Shown here: piece by piece, positions 50,821-58,929 of the stretch
Layout of the letters: every line of letters starts with the position of its first letter
Position numbering within the stretch: position 1 is the stretch's first letter
Origin: Hymenobacter edaphi
GTDB lineage: Bacteria; Bacteroidota; Bacteroidia; Cytophagales; Hymenobacteraceae
Direction: 5' to 3'
DNA: 64,000 nucleotides
Assembly (NCBI RefSeq): GCF_003258365.1
Contig: NZ_QHKM01000010.1
Span: 1-64,000, forward strand
Position numbers and translations under genes: made by a program
Notes under the pieces: generated by a model
Seen by the model: the letters and a program-made list of their open reading frames with translations, nothing else
Told to the model about the DNA's origin: nothing
Databases searched by the model: none

Positions 50821-52671
50821 ATGCGACGCCCTCTTCTGGTCTCGGCTGCCCTTCTCACCCTCGGCCTGACCGCCTTTTCCCCCTCTTCCGTGGCCCCGCC
50901 CATGGCGCACTATCTAGCCCCCGCCCCCGGCGACCCGAACACCACCGACGAGCCGGTGCAGGACCACAAAATCATCGTCTACCAGATGATGGTGCGCCTG
51001 TTCGGCAACCAGAAAACCCTGAACAAGCCCCACGGCACCCTGCAGGAAAACGGCGTCGGCAAGTTCAACGACATCACCGACAAGGCCCTGCAGGAAATCA
51101 AGAAGCTGGGCGCCTCCCACGTGTGGTACACCGGCGTGCTGGAGCACGCCACCATGACGGACTACTCGAAGTTCGGCATCAGCCTCGACGACGCGGACGT
51201 GGTGAAGGGCCGGGCCGGCTCGCCCTACGCCGTGAAGGACTACTACGACGTGTCGCCCGACCTGGCCGTGAGCGTGCCCAAGCGCATGCAGGAGTTCGAG
51301 GCCCTGGTGAAGCGTACCCACGCCAACGGCCTGAAGGTGTTCATCGACTTCATTCCCAACCACGTAGCGCGCAGCTACAAGTCGGATGCCAAGCCGGCGG
51401 GCGTGGTGGACCTGGGCGAGAAGGACGACAAAACCAAGGCCTTTGCGCCCAACAACAACTTCTACTACCTGCCCGGCAAGGCCTTCGTGGTGCCCAAAGG
51501 GGCCGACCCGCTCGGCCCCGCCGCCAAGGGCCCGAAGGAAGACGGCAAGTACCTGGAACTGCCCGCCAAGGCCACCGGCAACGACGTGTTCAGCGAGGCG
51601 CCGAGCATCAACGACTGGTACGAAACCGTGAAGCTCAACTACGGGGTGGACTACCAGAACGGCCGCAAGCTGCACCTGGAGCCCATTCCGGACACCTGGC
51701 TGAAGATGCGCGACATTCTGCTCTTCTGGGCCCAGAAGGACGTCGACGGCTTCCGCTGCGACATGGCCGAGATGGTGCCGGTGGAGTTTTGGGCCTGGGT
51801 GATTCCCGAAATCAAGAAGGCCAAGCCCGGCATTCTGTTCATGGGTGAGGCCTACAACGCCAAGGAATACCGCACCTACCTCGAAAAGGGCCACTTCGAC
51901 TACCTCTACGACAAGGTGGGCCTCTACGACGGGCTGCGCCGCCTGATGACCGGCGGCGGCAAAATGAGCGACATCACCGACGTGTGGAGCCGGGAAAGCC
52001 GCGGCTTCAGCTCCCACATGCTGCGCTTCCTCGAAAACCACGACGAGCAGCGCATTGCCAGCAAGGACTTCGCCGGCGACCCGAAACCCGCCATTCCGGC
52101 CATGACGGTATCGGCCACCCTGGGCACCGGCCCGGTGATGCTGTACTTCGGGCAGGAAGTGGGCGAGCCGGGCCGCGGCTCCGAAGGCTTCAGCTCGGAG
52201 GACGGCCGCACGACCATCTTCGACTACTGGGGCGTGCCCGAGCACCAGAAATGGCTGAACGGCGGTGCTTTCGACGGAGGCAAGCTCAGCCTGCAGCAAA
52301 AGCAGCTGCGCGACTTTTACGGCCGCCTGCTGAACCTCTGCAGCACGAGCGAAGCCCTGCGCAAGGGCCGCTTCTACGAGCTGCAGGACGCCAACAACCT
52401 GGCCAAGGAGTACGACGACAAGAAGCTCTACAGCTTCCTGCGCTTCACCGACAAGCAGCGCCTGCTGGTGGTGGCCAACTTCAGCCCCACCCAGACCTAC
52501 GTGCCCACCCTGCAGGTTCCGGACGCGGCCTGGAAGCTGATGGGCCTCGACCCGCTGCGCAGCCAGTTCACCTACACCGACGTGCTCAACGGGCGCACCG
52601 GCAGCACCTCGGCCCGCGTCACGCTGCCGCCCTTCTCGGCCGTCATCCTCGAAATCGAACCGAAGAAATAG
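50821..52671 (+). CDS. GH13 alpha-amylase family protein, second copy
   Basis: A 616-residue exported GH13 enzyme, distinct from the one at 47935. Signal peptide LLVSAALLTLGLTAFSPSS. It lacks the N-terminal cyclomaltodextrinase domain and goes straight into the barrel (KIIVYQMMVRLFGNQ, FIDFIPNHVARSY). Catalytic residues fit D314 (VDGFRCDMAEM), E343 (ILFMGEAYN) and D408 (FLENHDEQRI). A large insertion between strands 3 and 4 (about residues 190-280) contains SINDWYETVKLNYGVDY. The C-terminal domain ends SAVILEIE. It probably acts on malto-oligosaccharides in the periplasm and feeds the permease downstream. Confidence 0.93.
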   Translation: MRRPLLVSAALLTLGLTAFSPSSVAPPMAHYLAPAPGDPNTTDEPVQDHKIIVYQMMVRLFGNQKTLNKPHGTLQENGVGKFNDITDKALQEIKKLGASHVWYTGVLEHATMTDYSKFGISLDDADVVKGRAGSPYAVKDYYDVSPDLAVSVPKRMQEFEALVKRTHANGLKVFIDFIPNHVARSYKSDAKPAGVVDLGEKDDKTKAFAPNNNFYYLPGKAFVVPKGADPLGPAAKGPKEDGKYLELPAKATGNDVFSEAPSINDWYETVKLNYGVDYQNGRKLHLEPIPDTWLKMRDILLFWAQKDVDGFRCDMAEMVPVEFWAWVIPEIKKAKPGILFMGEAYNAKEYRTYLEKGHFDYLYDKVGLYDGLRRLMTGGGKMSDITDVWSRESRGFSSHMLRFLENHDEQRIASKDFAGDPKPAIPAMTVSATLGTGPVMLYFGQEVGEPGRGSEGFSSEDGRTTIFDYWGVPEHQKWLNGGAFDGGKLSLQQKQLRDFYGRLLNLCSTSEALRKGRFYELQDANNLAKEYDDKKLYSFLRFTDKQRLLVVANFSPTQTYVPTLQVPDAAWKLMGLDPLRSQFTYTDVLNGRTGSTSARVTLPPFSAVILEIEPKK

Positions 52672-52691
52672 GGGTGATTAGGCCCCAACAG

Positions 52692-52805
52692 GAACGTCAT
52701 GTCGAGCGCAGTCGAGACATCTCGCTGGATAGTAATCTGCTCGTTGAACTGCGTTTACTATCGGACGTCAGCCCGCGAGATGTCTCGGCTGCGCTCGACA
52801 TGACG
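52692..52805. repeat. MITE-like inverted repeat, copy 2
   Basis: Arms 52692-52725 and 52775-52805 match over 31 bp with one G-T type mismatch. Relative to copy 1 at 47661 both arms changed together (GCGAAG/CTTCGC versus GCGCAG/CTGCGC), a compensatory change. The centre also resembles copy 1. It lies 20 bases after the GH13 stop codon, before the permease gene. Confidence 0.9.
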
Positions 52806-52863
52806 GGCTGATACCCTGCCCTTATTCCAACCGCCCCACCGCACTCCCACACCCCGTCCGCTT

Positions 52864-54480
52864 ATGGCTTCCGGCGCCGCAATCAGTACCTCTACCTCCG
52901 CCGCGCGCAAGCCGCGGCTCTCGTTCTGGCAAATCTGGAACATGAGCTTCGGCTTCCTCGGCATTCAGTTCGGCTTCGAGCTGCAGAACTCCAACGTCAG
53001 CCGCATCTTCGAGACGCTGGGGGCCAACAAGGACGACATTCCGATTCTGTGGATTGCCGCCCCGGTAACCGGCCTGCTGGTGCAGCCCATCATCGGCTAC
53101 CTCTCCGACCGCACCTGGAGCCCGCGCTTCGGCCGGCGCCGGCCGTTTTTCCTGATCGGGGCTATTCTGGCCTCGCTGGCCCTGCTGGTGATGCCCAATT
53201 CCTCGGCCCTGTGGATGGCGGGCGGCATGCTCTGGATTATGGACGCCAGCATCAACATCTCGATGGAGCCCTTCCGCGCTTTCGTGGGCGACAAGCTGCC
53301 CTCCGAGCAGCGCACCTCGGGCTTTGCCATGCAGTCGTTCTTTATCGGGGTGGGCTCGGTGGTGGCGGCGCTGCTGCCCTGGGTGTTTACCAACTGGCTG
53401 GGCATGAGCAATACCGCCCCGGCCGGCGAGATTCCGCCCTCGGTGAAGTGGGCCTTCTACGTGGGCGCGGCGGCCTTTCTCAGCTCGGTCGTCTACACCG
53501 TGGTGACGAGCACCGAGACGCCGCCCGAGGACATGGAAGCCTTCCGGGCCGAAAACGCCAAGGTGGGCATGTGGGACGGCCTGCGCGAGTCGTTTGCGGG
53601 CATCTTCCACATGCCGCCGGCCATGCGCCAGCTGGCGGTGGTGCAGTTCTTCACCTGGTTTGCGCTGTTTTCGATGTGGATTTACGCCACCAACGCCGTG
53701 ACCAGCAACATCTACAACATGCGCGTGGACGCGCCGCTGTACCAGAAGCTGAAGGCGCAGATTACCGGCGCCCCGGCCGCCAATACGGACGCCAAGGAGC
53801 TGGACGGCCTGAAGCGCGACGTGGCCGAAATCGAGCAGTTTCAGGCCGATAACACCGACAAGGTTATCAGCCTGAACATGGCCAACTACGCCGTGGGCAA
53901 AGGCCAGCTCAGCCCGGAGGAAAAGGCCACCGCCCAGCGCGTGCAGCAGCAGTACAACGACGGCGCCGACTGGCTGAGCCTCTGCTCCTCGGTGCGCAAC
54001 GGGGTGGCCGCGGTCTTCGCCTTCATCATTCCGCTGATTGCGGCCCGCACCAGCCGCCGCCGCACCCACATGCTCTGCCTGCTGCTCGGCGGCCTGGGCC
54101 TGGTGTCGCTGAAGTTCATTGCCAACCCCGACTTCATCATCGTCTCGATGGGGCTGGTGGGCATTGCCTGGGCCAGCATCCTGTCGATGCCCTACGCCAT
54201 CCTGGCCGGCTCCTTGCCTGCCAACAAGATGGGGTACTACATGGGGGTGTTCAACTTCTTTATCGTCATTCCGCAGATTGTGGCGGCCACCATTCTGGGC
54301 TGGTTCACGGTGCACCTCTTCCACGGCAACACCCTGAACACGCTGGTGCTCGGCGGGGCCAGCATGGTGCTGGCCGGCCTGCTCACCCTCTGGGTGCGCG
54401 ACGACGACGACACCCACGTGGCCGCCGTGATGGAAAACCCCGGCTACGACACGCCGGTGCTGACCAATCCGCAGGCCTAA
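52864..54480 (+). CDS. MFS sugar transporter (SLC45/maltose permease-like)
   Basis: A 538-residue 12-helix inner-membrane permease of the major facilitator superfamily. It begins with a charged segment and WNMSFGFLGIQFGFELQNSN. The signature loop between helices 2 and 3 is GYLSDRTWSPRFGRRRPF, typical of sucrose/maltose H+ symporters (SLC45-like). A long hydrophilic insertion (about 290-365) lies between the two halves. The downstream location after two GH13 genes supports maltose or malto-oligosaccharide import; this is inferred. It ends before a strong bidirectional terminator. Confidence 0.9.
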   Translation: MASGAAISTSTSAARKPRLSFWQIWNMSFGFLGIQFGFELQNSNVSRIFETLGANKDDIPILWIAAPVTGLLVQPIIGYLSDRTWSPRFGRRRPFFLIGAILASLALLVMPNSSALWMAGGMLWIMDASINISMEPFRAFVGDKLPSEQRTSGFAMQSFFIGVGSVVAALLPWVFTNWLGMSNTAPAGEIPPSVKWAFYVGAAAFLSSVVYTVVTSTETPPEDMEAFRAENAKVGMWDGLRESFAGIFHMPPAMRQLAVVQFFTWFALFSMWIYATNAVTSNIYNMRVDAPLYQKLKAQITGAPAANTDAKELDGLKRDVAEIEQFQADNTDKVISLNMANYAVGKGQLSPEEKATAQRVQQQYNDGADWLSLCSSVRNGVAAVFAFIIPLIAARTSRRRTHMLCLLLGGLGLVSLKFIANPDFIIVSMGLVGIAWASILSMPYAILAGSLPANKMGYYMGVFNFFIVIPQIVAATILGWFTVHLFHGNTLNTLVLGGASMVLAGLLTLWVRDDDDTHVAAVMENPGYDTPVLTNPQA

Positions 54481-54493
54481 CGAGCCGATTGTT

Positions 54494-54542
54494 AACGCGA
54501 CACCGCCCCGGTTGCCAAGCGCAGCCGGGGCGGTGTCGCGTT
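54494..54542. terminator. Bidirectional terminator after the sugar permease
   Basis: A perfect 18-bp stem (54494-54511 with 54525-54542) with a 13-base loop and AA/TTT flanks lies between convergent genes. Confidence 0.88.
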
Positions 54543-54591
54543 TGTAGCGCGACCCGAAGGTCGACGAAGTCAACTTTTCGTTCGCGCTACA
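54543..54591. repeat. REP-like inverted repeat (TGTAGCGCGA type)
   Basis: Ten-base ends (54543-54552 and 54582-54591, TGTAGCGCGA and complement) enclose 29 bases that hold smaller dyads (GACCCGAAGGTC). The terminal TGTAGCGCG is shared with the element at 13327-13437. Confidence 0.7.
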
Positions 54592-54596
54592 TCCGG

Positions 54597-55013
54597 TCAG
54601 GTACCGCTCTGCAGCCAGTGCTGGGCGGGCAGCTCTTCGATGAAGACGCGCACGTCGGCGCCGCGGCGGACTTCCTCGGGCAGCCCAAATTCCTCGGCGG
54701 CCAGGCGGGCGTCGATGGTTTCGGCCTGGTAAGGCGTGACGAGGTAGGCCAGGCGGCGCGGGGCCGGCAGCACGCCGCGCAGCTGCGGCCGGAACGTGCG
54801 CAGCACCCAGCGAAAGTCCTCGGGCGCGGCCAGGCCGCGGGTGCGCAGGTCCACCAGCCAGTGGCTGCACTGCTTTTCCGTGGCCAGCGCCAGCGCGGCC
54901 GCGTAGCCGGCGCGGTGCTCATCGGACGACACCGGCCGCGCCCAGCGCAGAAACAGCAGGTGCAGGTCGGGACGGTAGGAGAGGCGGAGGTAGTCCTGGT
55001 CGACGGCTTCCAT
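54597..55013 (-). CDS. Hypothetical protein, paralog of the protein at 35207-35638
   Basis: A 138-residue cytoplasmic protein with the pattern YLRLSYRPDLHLLFLRW, KQCSHWLVDLRTRG, RLAYLVTPYQAE, and a final VRVFIEELPAQHWLQ. It matches the layout of the protein at 35207-35638 and may share a STAS/SpoIIAA-like fold (inference). ATG 55013 is chosen; an upstream TTG at 55055 would add 14 residues. No function is known. Confidence 0.7.
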   Translation of the reverse strand: MEAVDQDYLRLSYRPDLHLLFLRWARPVSSDEHRAGYAAALALATEKQCSHWLVDLRTRGLAAPEDFRWVLRTFRPQLRGVLPAPRRLAYLVTPYQAETIDARLAAEEFGLPEEVRRGADVRVFIEELPAQHWLQSGT

Positions 55014-55138
55014 GCGGGCAACTAACGCAGCGGCGGGTGAGGGCAGCGTGAACAAACGCGCCGCCGCCGGGCGGCTTACGGCCCAGCTTGCCTATGGTAC
55101 CCCGGCGGCGGTGGTTTTGTTTGGGCCGGGCGGCGGCT

Positions 55139-56113
55139 TTACCCGGCCGGGCGGCGCAGCTGCTGGGGCCGCAGCCCGAAGCGGCGCTTGAAGGCGGTGG
55201 CAAAGTGGGCCGCGTTGCCGAAGCCCACGCGGGCGGCCACGTCCTGCACGGGCTCGTCGGTGTGGGTGAGCAGCAGGTGGGCTTCGGTCAGGCGCTTCTG
55301 GGCCACGTAGCCGAACACGGTGGTATCGAACAGCTCGCGGAAGCCTTTTTTCAGGGTGAAGTCGTTGGTACCGAACAGCCGGGCCAGTTCGTGCAGGCCG
55401 GGCGGGGCGGCGTAGTGCTCGTCGAGGTAGTCGCGCACGGCCAGCAGCAGTTCCCGCTCGCGGCGGCGCGGCGGGGCGCGGTGCAGGCGGAGGTAGTGCT
55501 GCTGCTGGGCCACGAACAGATCCAGAAACCGCGCCTCCAGGAACAGCCGCTGCAGCGTGCCGGTGTAGGGGCAGCCGCGCAGCTGCCCGAGCAGCTCCAG
55601 CACCTGCGGGGAGCTGGGCCGGGCCGCCTCGAACAGCGTGCCGGGCTGCTGCTGGGGCAGCAGGTGCTCGTAGAGCGGCAGCCACTCAGCGTTGTCCTGC
55701 ACCAGGCCGGTGAAGTAGGCCGGCTCGAAGCGCAGGTGCACGGCGTGGTAGCGGCCCGCGGCGGGCTGAAACACGTGGCGCACGTTGGGGCTGGGCTCGT
55801 AGAGCAGGTTGTCCTGCCGGGCCTCCACGCGGAAGCGCCGCCCCCGTTCCATCACCGATTCGCTGTGGCCGGCCAGCTGCACCACCATGCCGATGCAGGG
55901 CTGGTGGTCGAGCAGCTGCAGCTCCAGGGTTTGCTGCAGCGGTCCTTCCAGCTCGGTCAGCAGGCCGCCGGGCAGGTGGTACTCGGTGAAGCGGAGGGCG
56001 CCGACGGCCGCGGGCCCCTGCCAGTGGCGGCGGCGCACGGTGCCGCCGGGCTCGGCCACCGGGCTGGTGGCGTCGAACAGTTCGAAGTCGTGCAGGCAGT
56101 AGGAGTCAGGCAT
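55139..56113 (-). CDS. AraC family transcriptional regulator, second copy
   Basis: A 324-residue transcription factor with a C-terminal double HTH: LHELARLFGTNDFTLKKGF and PVQDVAARVGFGNAAHFATA. It is paralogous to the regulator at 6018-7055 along its whole length, including the N-terminal sensor half (CIGMVVQLAGHSESV versus WVGMLYHFNGSV). Its 5' leader is long and contains a hairpin and a distant -7 element. It lies beside the maltodextrin block and divergent from the GHL10 hydrolase; which it controls is not visible. Confidence 0.92.
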   Translation of the reverse strand: MPDSYCLHDFELFDATSPVAEPGGTVRRRHWQGPAAVGALRFTEYHLPGGLLTELEGPLQQTLELQLLDHQPCIGMVVQLAGHSESVMERGRRFRVEARQDNLLYEPSPNVRHVFQPAAGRYHAVHLRFEPAYFTGLVQDNAEWLPLYEHLLPQQQPGTLFEAARPSSPQVLELLGQLRGCPYTGTLQRLFLEARFLDLFVAQQQHYLRLHRAPPRRRERELLLAVRDYLDEHYAAPPGLHELARLFGTNDFTLKKGFRELFDTTVFGYVAQKRLTEAHLLLTHTDEPVQDVAARVGFGNAAHFATAFKRRFGLRPQQLRRPAG

Positions 56114-56168
56114 CGACGACCACCGAAGCGGGCAAGGCGTTGAAATTCAAAAAAAGCAGCGAGTGACA

Positions 56169-56210
56169 GCCCGGCTGCGGCCAGGGCCGCGGGCCGGCCC
56201 GCAGCCGGGC
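56169..56210 (-). other. Hairpin in the leader of the second AraC gene
   Basis: Perfect 12-bp arms (56169-56180 and 56199-56210; GCCCGGCTGCGG and complement) enclose 18 bases. It lies between the -7 element at 56239 and the ATG at 56113, so it would be in the mRNA leader. Confidence 0.5.
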
Positions 56211-56238
56211 AGGCAACCTAAAAGGTACTATTAAAACT

Positions 56239-56246
56239 CAAAAATA
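56239..56246 (-). promoter_or_regulatory. -7 promoter element of the second AraC gene
   Basis: The minus strand reads TATTTTTG, a perfect TAnnTTTG match, 126 bases upstream of the ATG. Confidence 0.45.
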
Positions 56247-56372
56247 GCCAGTGCTTTTCGCCCGCAATACTACATAAGCATGTGAGCCGGTGCGGGCAGA
56301 GAACGGTCGAGTATGCTTTTGTCAGACAAAAGCGCTGTATTTGCTTCCCCAACCTCCCATCCTCGTTCCCTT

Positions 56373-58229
56373 ATGAAACACCTGTACCTGATGCGGCGCC
56401 TGCGTACGGCGGCCGGATTGCTTTTGGCCGCCCTGCTGGGCACCGCCGGGGCCCACGCCCAAACCGCGCCCCCCGCGCCGCCCAAGCAGGAAATGCGCGC
56501 CGTGTGGGTGGCCCACGTGTTCAACCTCGACTGGCCGCGCAGCAAAACCCTCACGCCCGCCCAGCAGCGCGCCGACTTTATCAGCCTGCTCGACCGCCAC
56601 AAGGCCAACGGCATCAACGCGGTGGTGGTGCAGATTCGCGCCTCGGCCGACGCCATCTACCCCAGCACCCTGGAGCCCTGGAGCGAGTGGCTGACCGGCA
56701 CCCAGGGCGTGGGCCCGCAGCCGGCCTACGACCCGCTGCTGTTCATGATTCAGGAGGCGCACCGGCGCAGCATGGAGTTTCACGCCTGGATCAACCCCTA
56801 CCGGGCCGTTACCAACGCCAACACCTCCAGCATTGCCGCCGGCCACGTGTCGCGGCTGCAGCCCACCTGGGTGGTGCCCTTCGGCACGCTGCGGGTGCTC
56901 AACCCCGGCCTGCCCGCCGTGCGCCAGTACCTGACGCGGGTGGTGATGGACGTGGTGCGCCGCTACGACGTGGACGGCATTCACTTCGACGACTACTTCT
57001 ACCCCGCGCCCCAGACCGGCGTGGTGTTCGACGACGACGCGGCCTTCGCGGCCGATCCGCGCGGCTTCGCGGCCAAGGCCGACTGGCGGCGCGACAACAT
57101 CGACCTGTTCGTGCACACCGTGTCCGACAGCATTCAGGCGGCCAAGCCCTGGGTGAAGTTCGGCATTTCGCCGCCCGGCGTGTGGCGCAACGGCACCAGC
57201 GTGGGCGGCACCGCCACCACCGCCTTCCAGAGCTACACCGACATCTTCGCCGACTCGCGCAAGTGGCTGCAGCAGGGCTGGGTGGATTACCTGGCCCCGC
57301 AGGTGTACTGGACCAGCACCACCACCGCGGCCCGCTACGACCTCATCGTGCCGTGGTGGAACCAGCAGGTGCTGCCCGCCAAGCCCCGCCACGTGTACGT
57401 GGGCCACGCGGCCTACAAGGTCAGCGCCACGGCCACCGACGCCTTCAACCAGCCCACCCAGATTCCCTCGCAGCTGCGGCTGGCCCGGCAGCAGAGCAAC
57501 GTGAAGGGCAGCCTGTTCTACAAGTCCACCGAGCTGCTGGCCAACCCGCTGGGTGTGGCCGACTCGCTGCGCACCAACTTCTACCGCCACAAAGCCCTGG
57601 TGCCCGCCATGCCCTGGAAAGATAACGTGCCGCCCACCACGCCGGTGCAGGCCGGCATCTGGGATGATTCGCAGGGCTCGGGCTTCGTGTACCTGAGCTG
57701 GCAGCCCGGCCCGGCCGCCGCCGACGGGCAGCGGGCCCGCTGGTACGTGGTGTACCGCTACCCGCGCCACGCCGGCCCGGCCACTGCCGCCGACCTGGCC
57801 AACCCGGCCAACATTGCCGCCATTCAGGACAGCACCCGCTTCCGCGACATCTGGCGGGGCAACAACCCGGCCTACGACTACACCATCACGGCCCTGGACC
57901 GCCTGCACAACGAAAGCGCGCCCGTGACCAGCTTCACCGTGCTGCTGCCCGCCAAAGCCGCGGCCGCCACGGCTACCCTGGAGCCGGCCTTCCCCAACCC
58001 CTTCTCGGAAAGCACCCAGATCAGCTTCCGCCTGGCCTCGGCCAGCGACGTAACGGTGCAGGTGCTAGATGTGACGGGCCGCGTGGTTAGCCGCCTGACC
58101 GAGGGCCGCCTGCCGGCCGGGCCCCACAGCTTCACGCTAAGCGCCAGCACGCTGCCAGCGGGCCTCTACGTGGTGCGCCTGACCGCCGCGGGCGGCACCT
58201 ACCAGCAGAAAGTGCTGCTGACCCGCTAG
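56373..58229 (+). CDS. Family 10-like glycosylhydrolase (GHL10/DUF187) with T9SS sorting domain
   Basis: A 618-residue secreted enzyme. Signal peptide TAAGLLLAALLGTAGAHAQ. The GHL10 catalytic barrel runs from about 38 to 380: EMRAVWVAHVFNLDWPRS, INAVVVQIRASADAIYPS, FHAWINPYRA, VDGIHFDDYFYP and KFGISPPGVWRNG. A fibronectin-like domain follows (about 410-530, FVYLSWQPGPA). The last ~80 residues are a type A T9SS sorting domain (EPAFPNPFSESTQISF to GLYVVRLTAAGG). GHL10 proteins cleave glycans such as peptidoglycan-like or exopolysaccharide substrates; specificity is unknown. ATG 56373 opens the signal peptide. It is the second T9SS cargo in the window. Confidence 0.93.
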   Translation: MKHLYLMRRLRTAAGLLLAALLGTAGAHAQTAPPAPPKQEMRAVWVAHVFNLDWPRSKTLTPAQQRADFISLLDRHKANGINAVVVQIRASADAIYPSTLEPWSEWLTGTQGVGPQPAYDPLLFMIQEAHRRSMEFHAWINPYRAVTNANTSSIAAGHVSRLQPTWVVPFGTLRVLNPGLPAVRQYLTRVVMDVVRRYDVDGIHFDDYFYPAPQTGVVFDDDAAFAADPRGFAAKADWRRDNIDLFVHTVSDSIQAAKPWVKFGISPPGVWRNGTSVGGTATTAFQSYTDIFADSRKWLQQGWVDYLAPQVYWTSTTTAARYDLIVPWWNQQVLPAKPRHVYVGHAAYKVSATATDAFNQPTQIPSQLRLARQQSNVKGSLFYKSTELLANPLGVADSLRTNFYRHKALVPAMPWKDNVPPTTPVQAGIWDDSQGSGFVYLSWQPGPAAADGQRARWYVVYRYPRHAGPATAADLANPANIAAIQDSTRFRDIWRGNNPAYDYTITALDRLHNESAPVTSFTVLLPAKAAAATATLEPAFPNPFSESTQISFRLASASDVTVQVLDVTGRVVSRLTEGRLPAGPHSFTLSASTLPAGLYVVRLTAAGGTYQQKVLLTR

Positions 58230-58302
58230 CAAGGGCCGGTGCCGGACCCGCCCGCCGCCCAACGCGGCCGGGCGTGCAACCCGCCGGCTGCTCGCTGGAT
58301 CC

Positions 58303-58310
58303 TACCTTTG
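58303..58310 (+). promoter_or_regulatory. -7 promoter element upstream of the 151-residue protein gene
   Basis: TACCTTTG is a perfect TAnnTTTG match, 45 bases before the ATG at 58356 and immediately before a hairpin. Confidence 0.55.
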
Positions 58311-58344
58311 ACGGCCCCCGGTGCCTTATTGCGCCGGGGGCCGT
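58311..58344 (+). other. Hairpin at the predicted transcript 5' end
   Basis: Perfect 11-bp arms (58311-58321 and 58334-58344; ACGGCCCCCGG and complement) with a 12-base loop start one base after the -7 element. The transcript would begin inside the left arm. Alternatively it terminates the GHL10 gene, but no T run follows. Confidence 0.55.
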
Positions 58345-58355
58345 TCGTTATACCA

Positions 58356-58811
58356 ATGCGTCCTATGCGTCATCTATTCCTGCTGGCCGCGCTGCTGGCC
58401 GCCGCCCCGGCCGCTTCGGCCCAATCGTCCACGCCGGCCGCCGCGCCGGCCGCACCCAGCCTGGCTAGCGCCCATTATTCCGCCGCCGACACCATCCGGG
58501 CCGTGCGCCACCTCTTCGAGCACCGCACCAGGGGCGCCGGGGGCTACGCCGACGCGGGCGGCACCATCCTGACCGCCGGCGCCGTGGCCATGGCTCTGCG
58601 CACCGACAGCACCGCGGAGGGCCAGCGCATCGACAACAACAGCGACCTGATGGTGGGCAGCGCGCTGATGGGCTACGGCCTCTTCCGCGCCGCGCGCTTC
58701 GGCCGCCCCCGCTACGAGCAAGTAGTAGGGGCTTACGCCCAAGGCGAGCCGCTACCGGCCTACGTGCGCCGCCGGCTCAAGCCCAAGTACTTCCGCTACC
58801 GCGCGTTCTAG
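58356..58811 (+). CDS. Hypothetical exported protein
   Basis: A 151-residue protein of unknown function. Two ATGs are near (58356 and 58365). A signal peptide (HLFLLAALLAAAPAASAQ) is followed by an Ala/Pro linker, then a domain with SAADTIRAVRHLFEHRT, a glycine/alanine-rich hydrophobic stretch (AGGTILTAGAVAMAL) and a second one (LMVGSALMGYGLFRAARFG), and a basic C-terminus (YVRRRLKPKYFRYRAF). The two hydrophobic stretches could be membrane hairpins. No family is recognised. A perfect -7 element upstream supports the gene. Confidence 0.65.
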   Translation: MRPMRHLFLLAALLAAAPAASAQSSTPAAAPAAPSLASAHYSAADTIRAVRHLFEHRTRGAGGYADAGGTILTAGAVAMALRTDSTAEGQRIDNNSDLMVGSALMGYGLFRAARFGRPRYEQVVGAYAQGEPLPAYVRRRLKPKYFRYRAF

Positions 58812-58829
58812 TTCGCTGGCCCTAAATGC

Positions 58830-58880
58830 TTCGGTCCCGCCGCAGTTCCAGGACAAACCTGCGGCTGCGGCGGGACCGAA
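58830..58880. terminator. Bidirectional terminator between the hypothetical and M28 genes
   Basis: A perfect 16-bp stem (58830-58845 with 58865-58880) with a 19-base loop lies between convergent genes. Confidence 0.8.
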
Positions 58881-58929
58881 ATGTTGGCGCCTAACCTGCT
58901 AGGCCAGCAGTGCGTCGCGTTCAGCAGGC

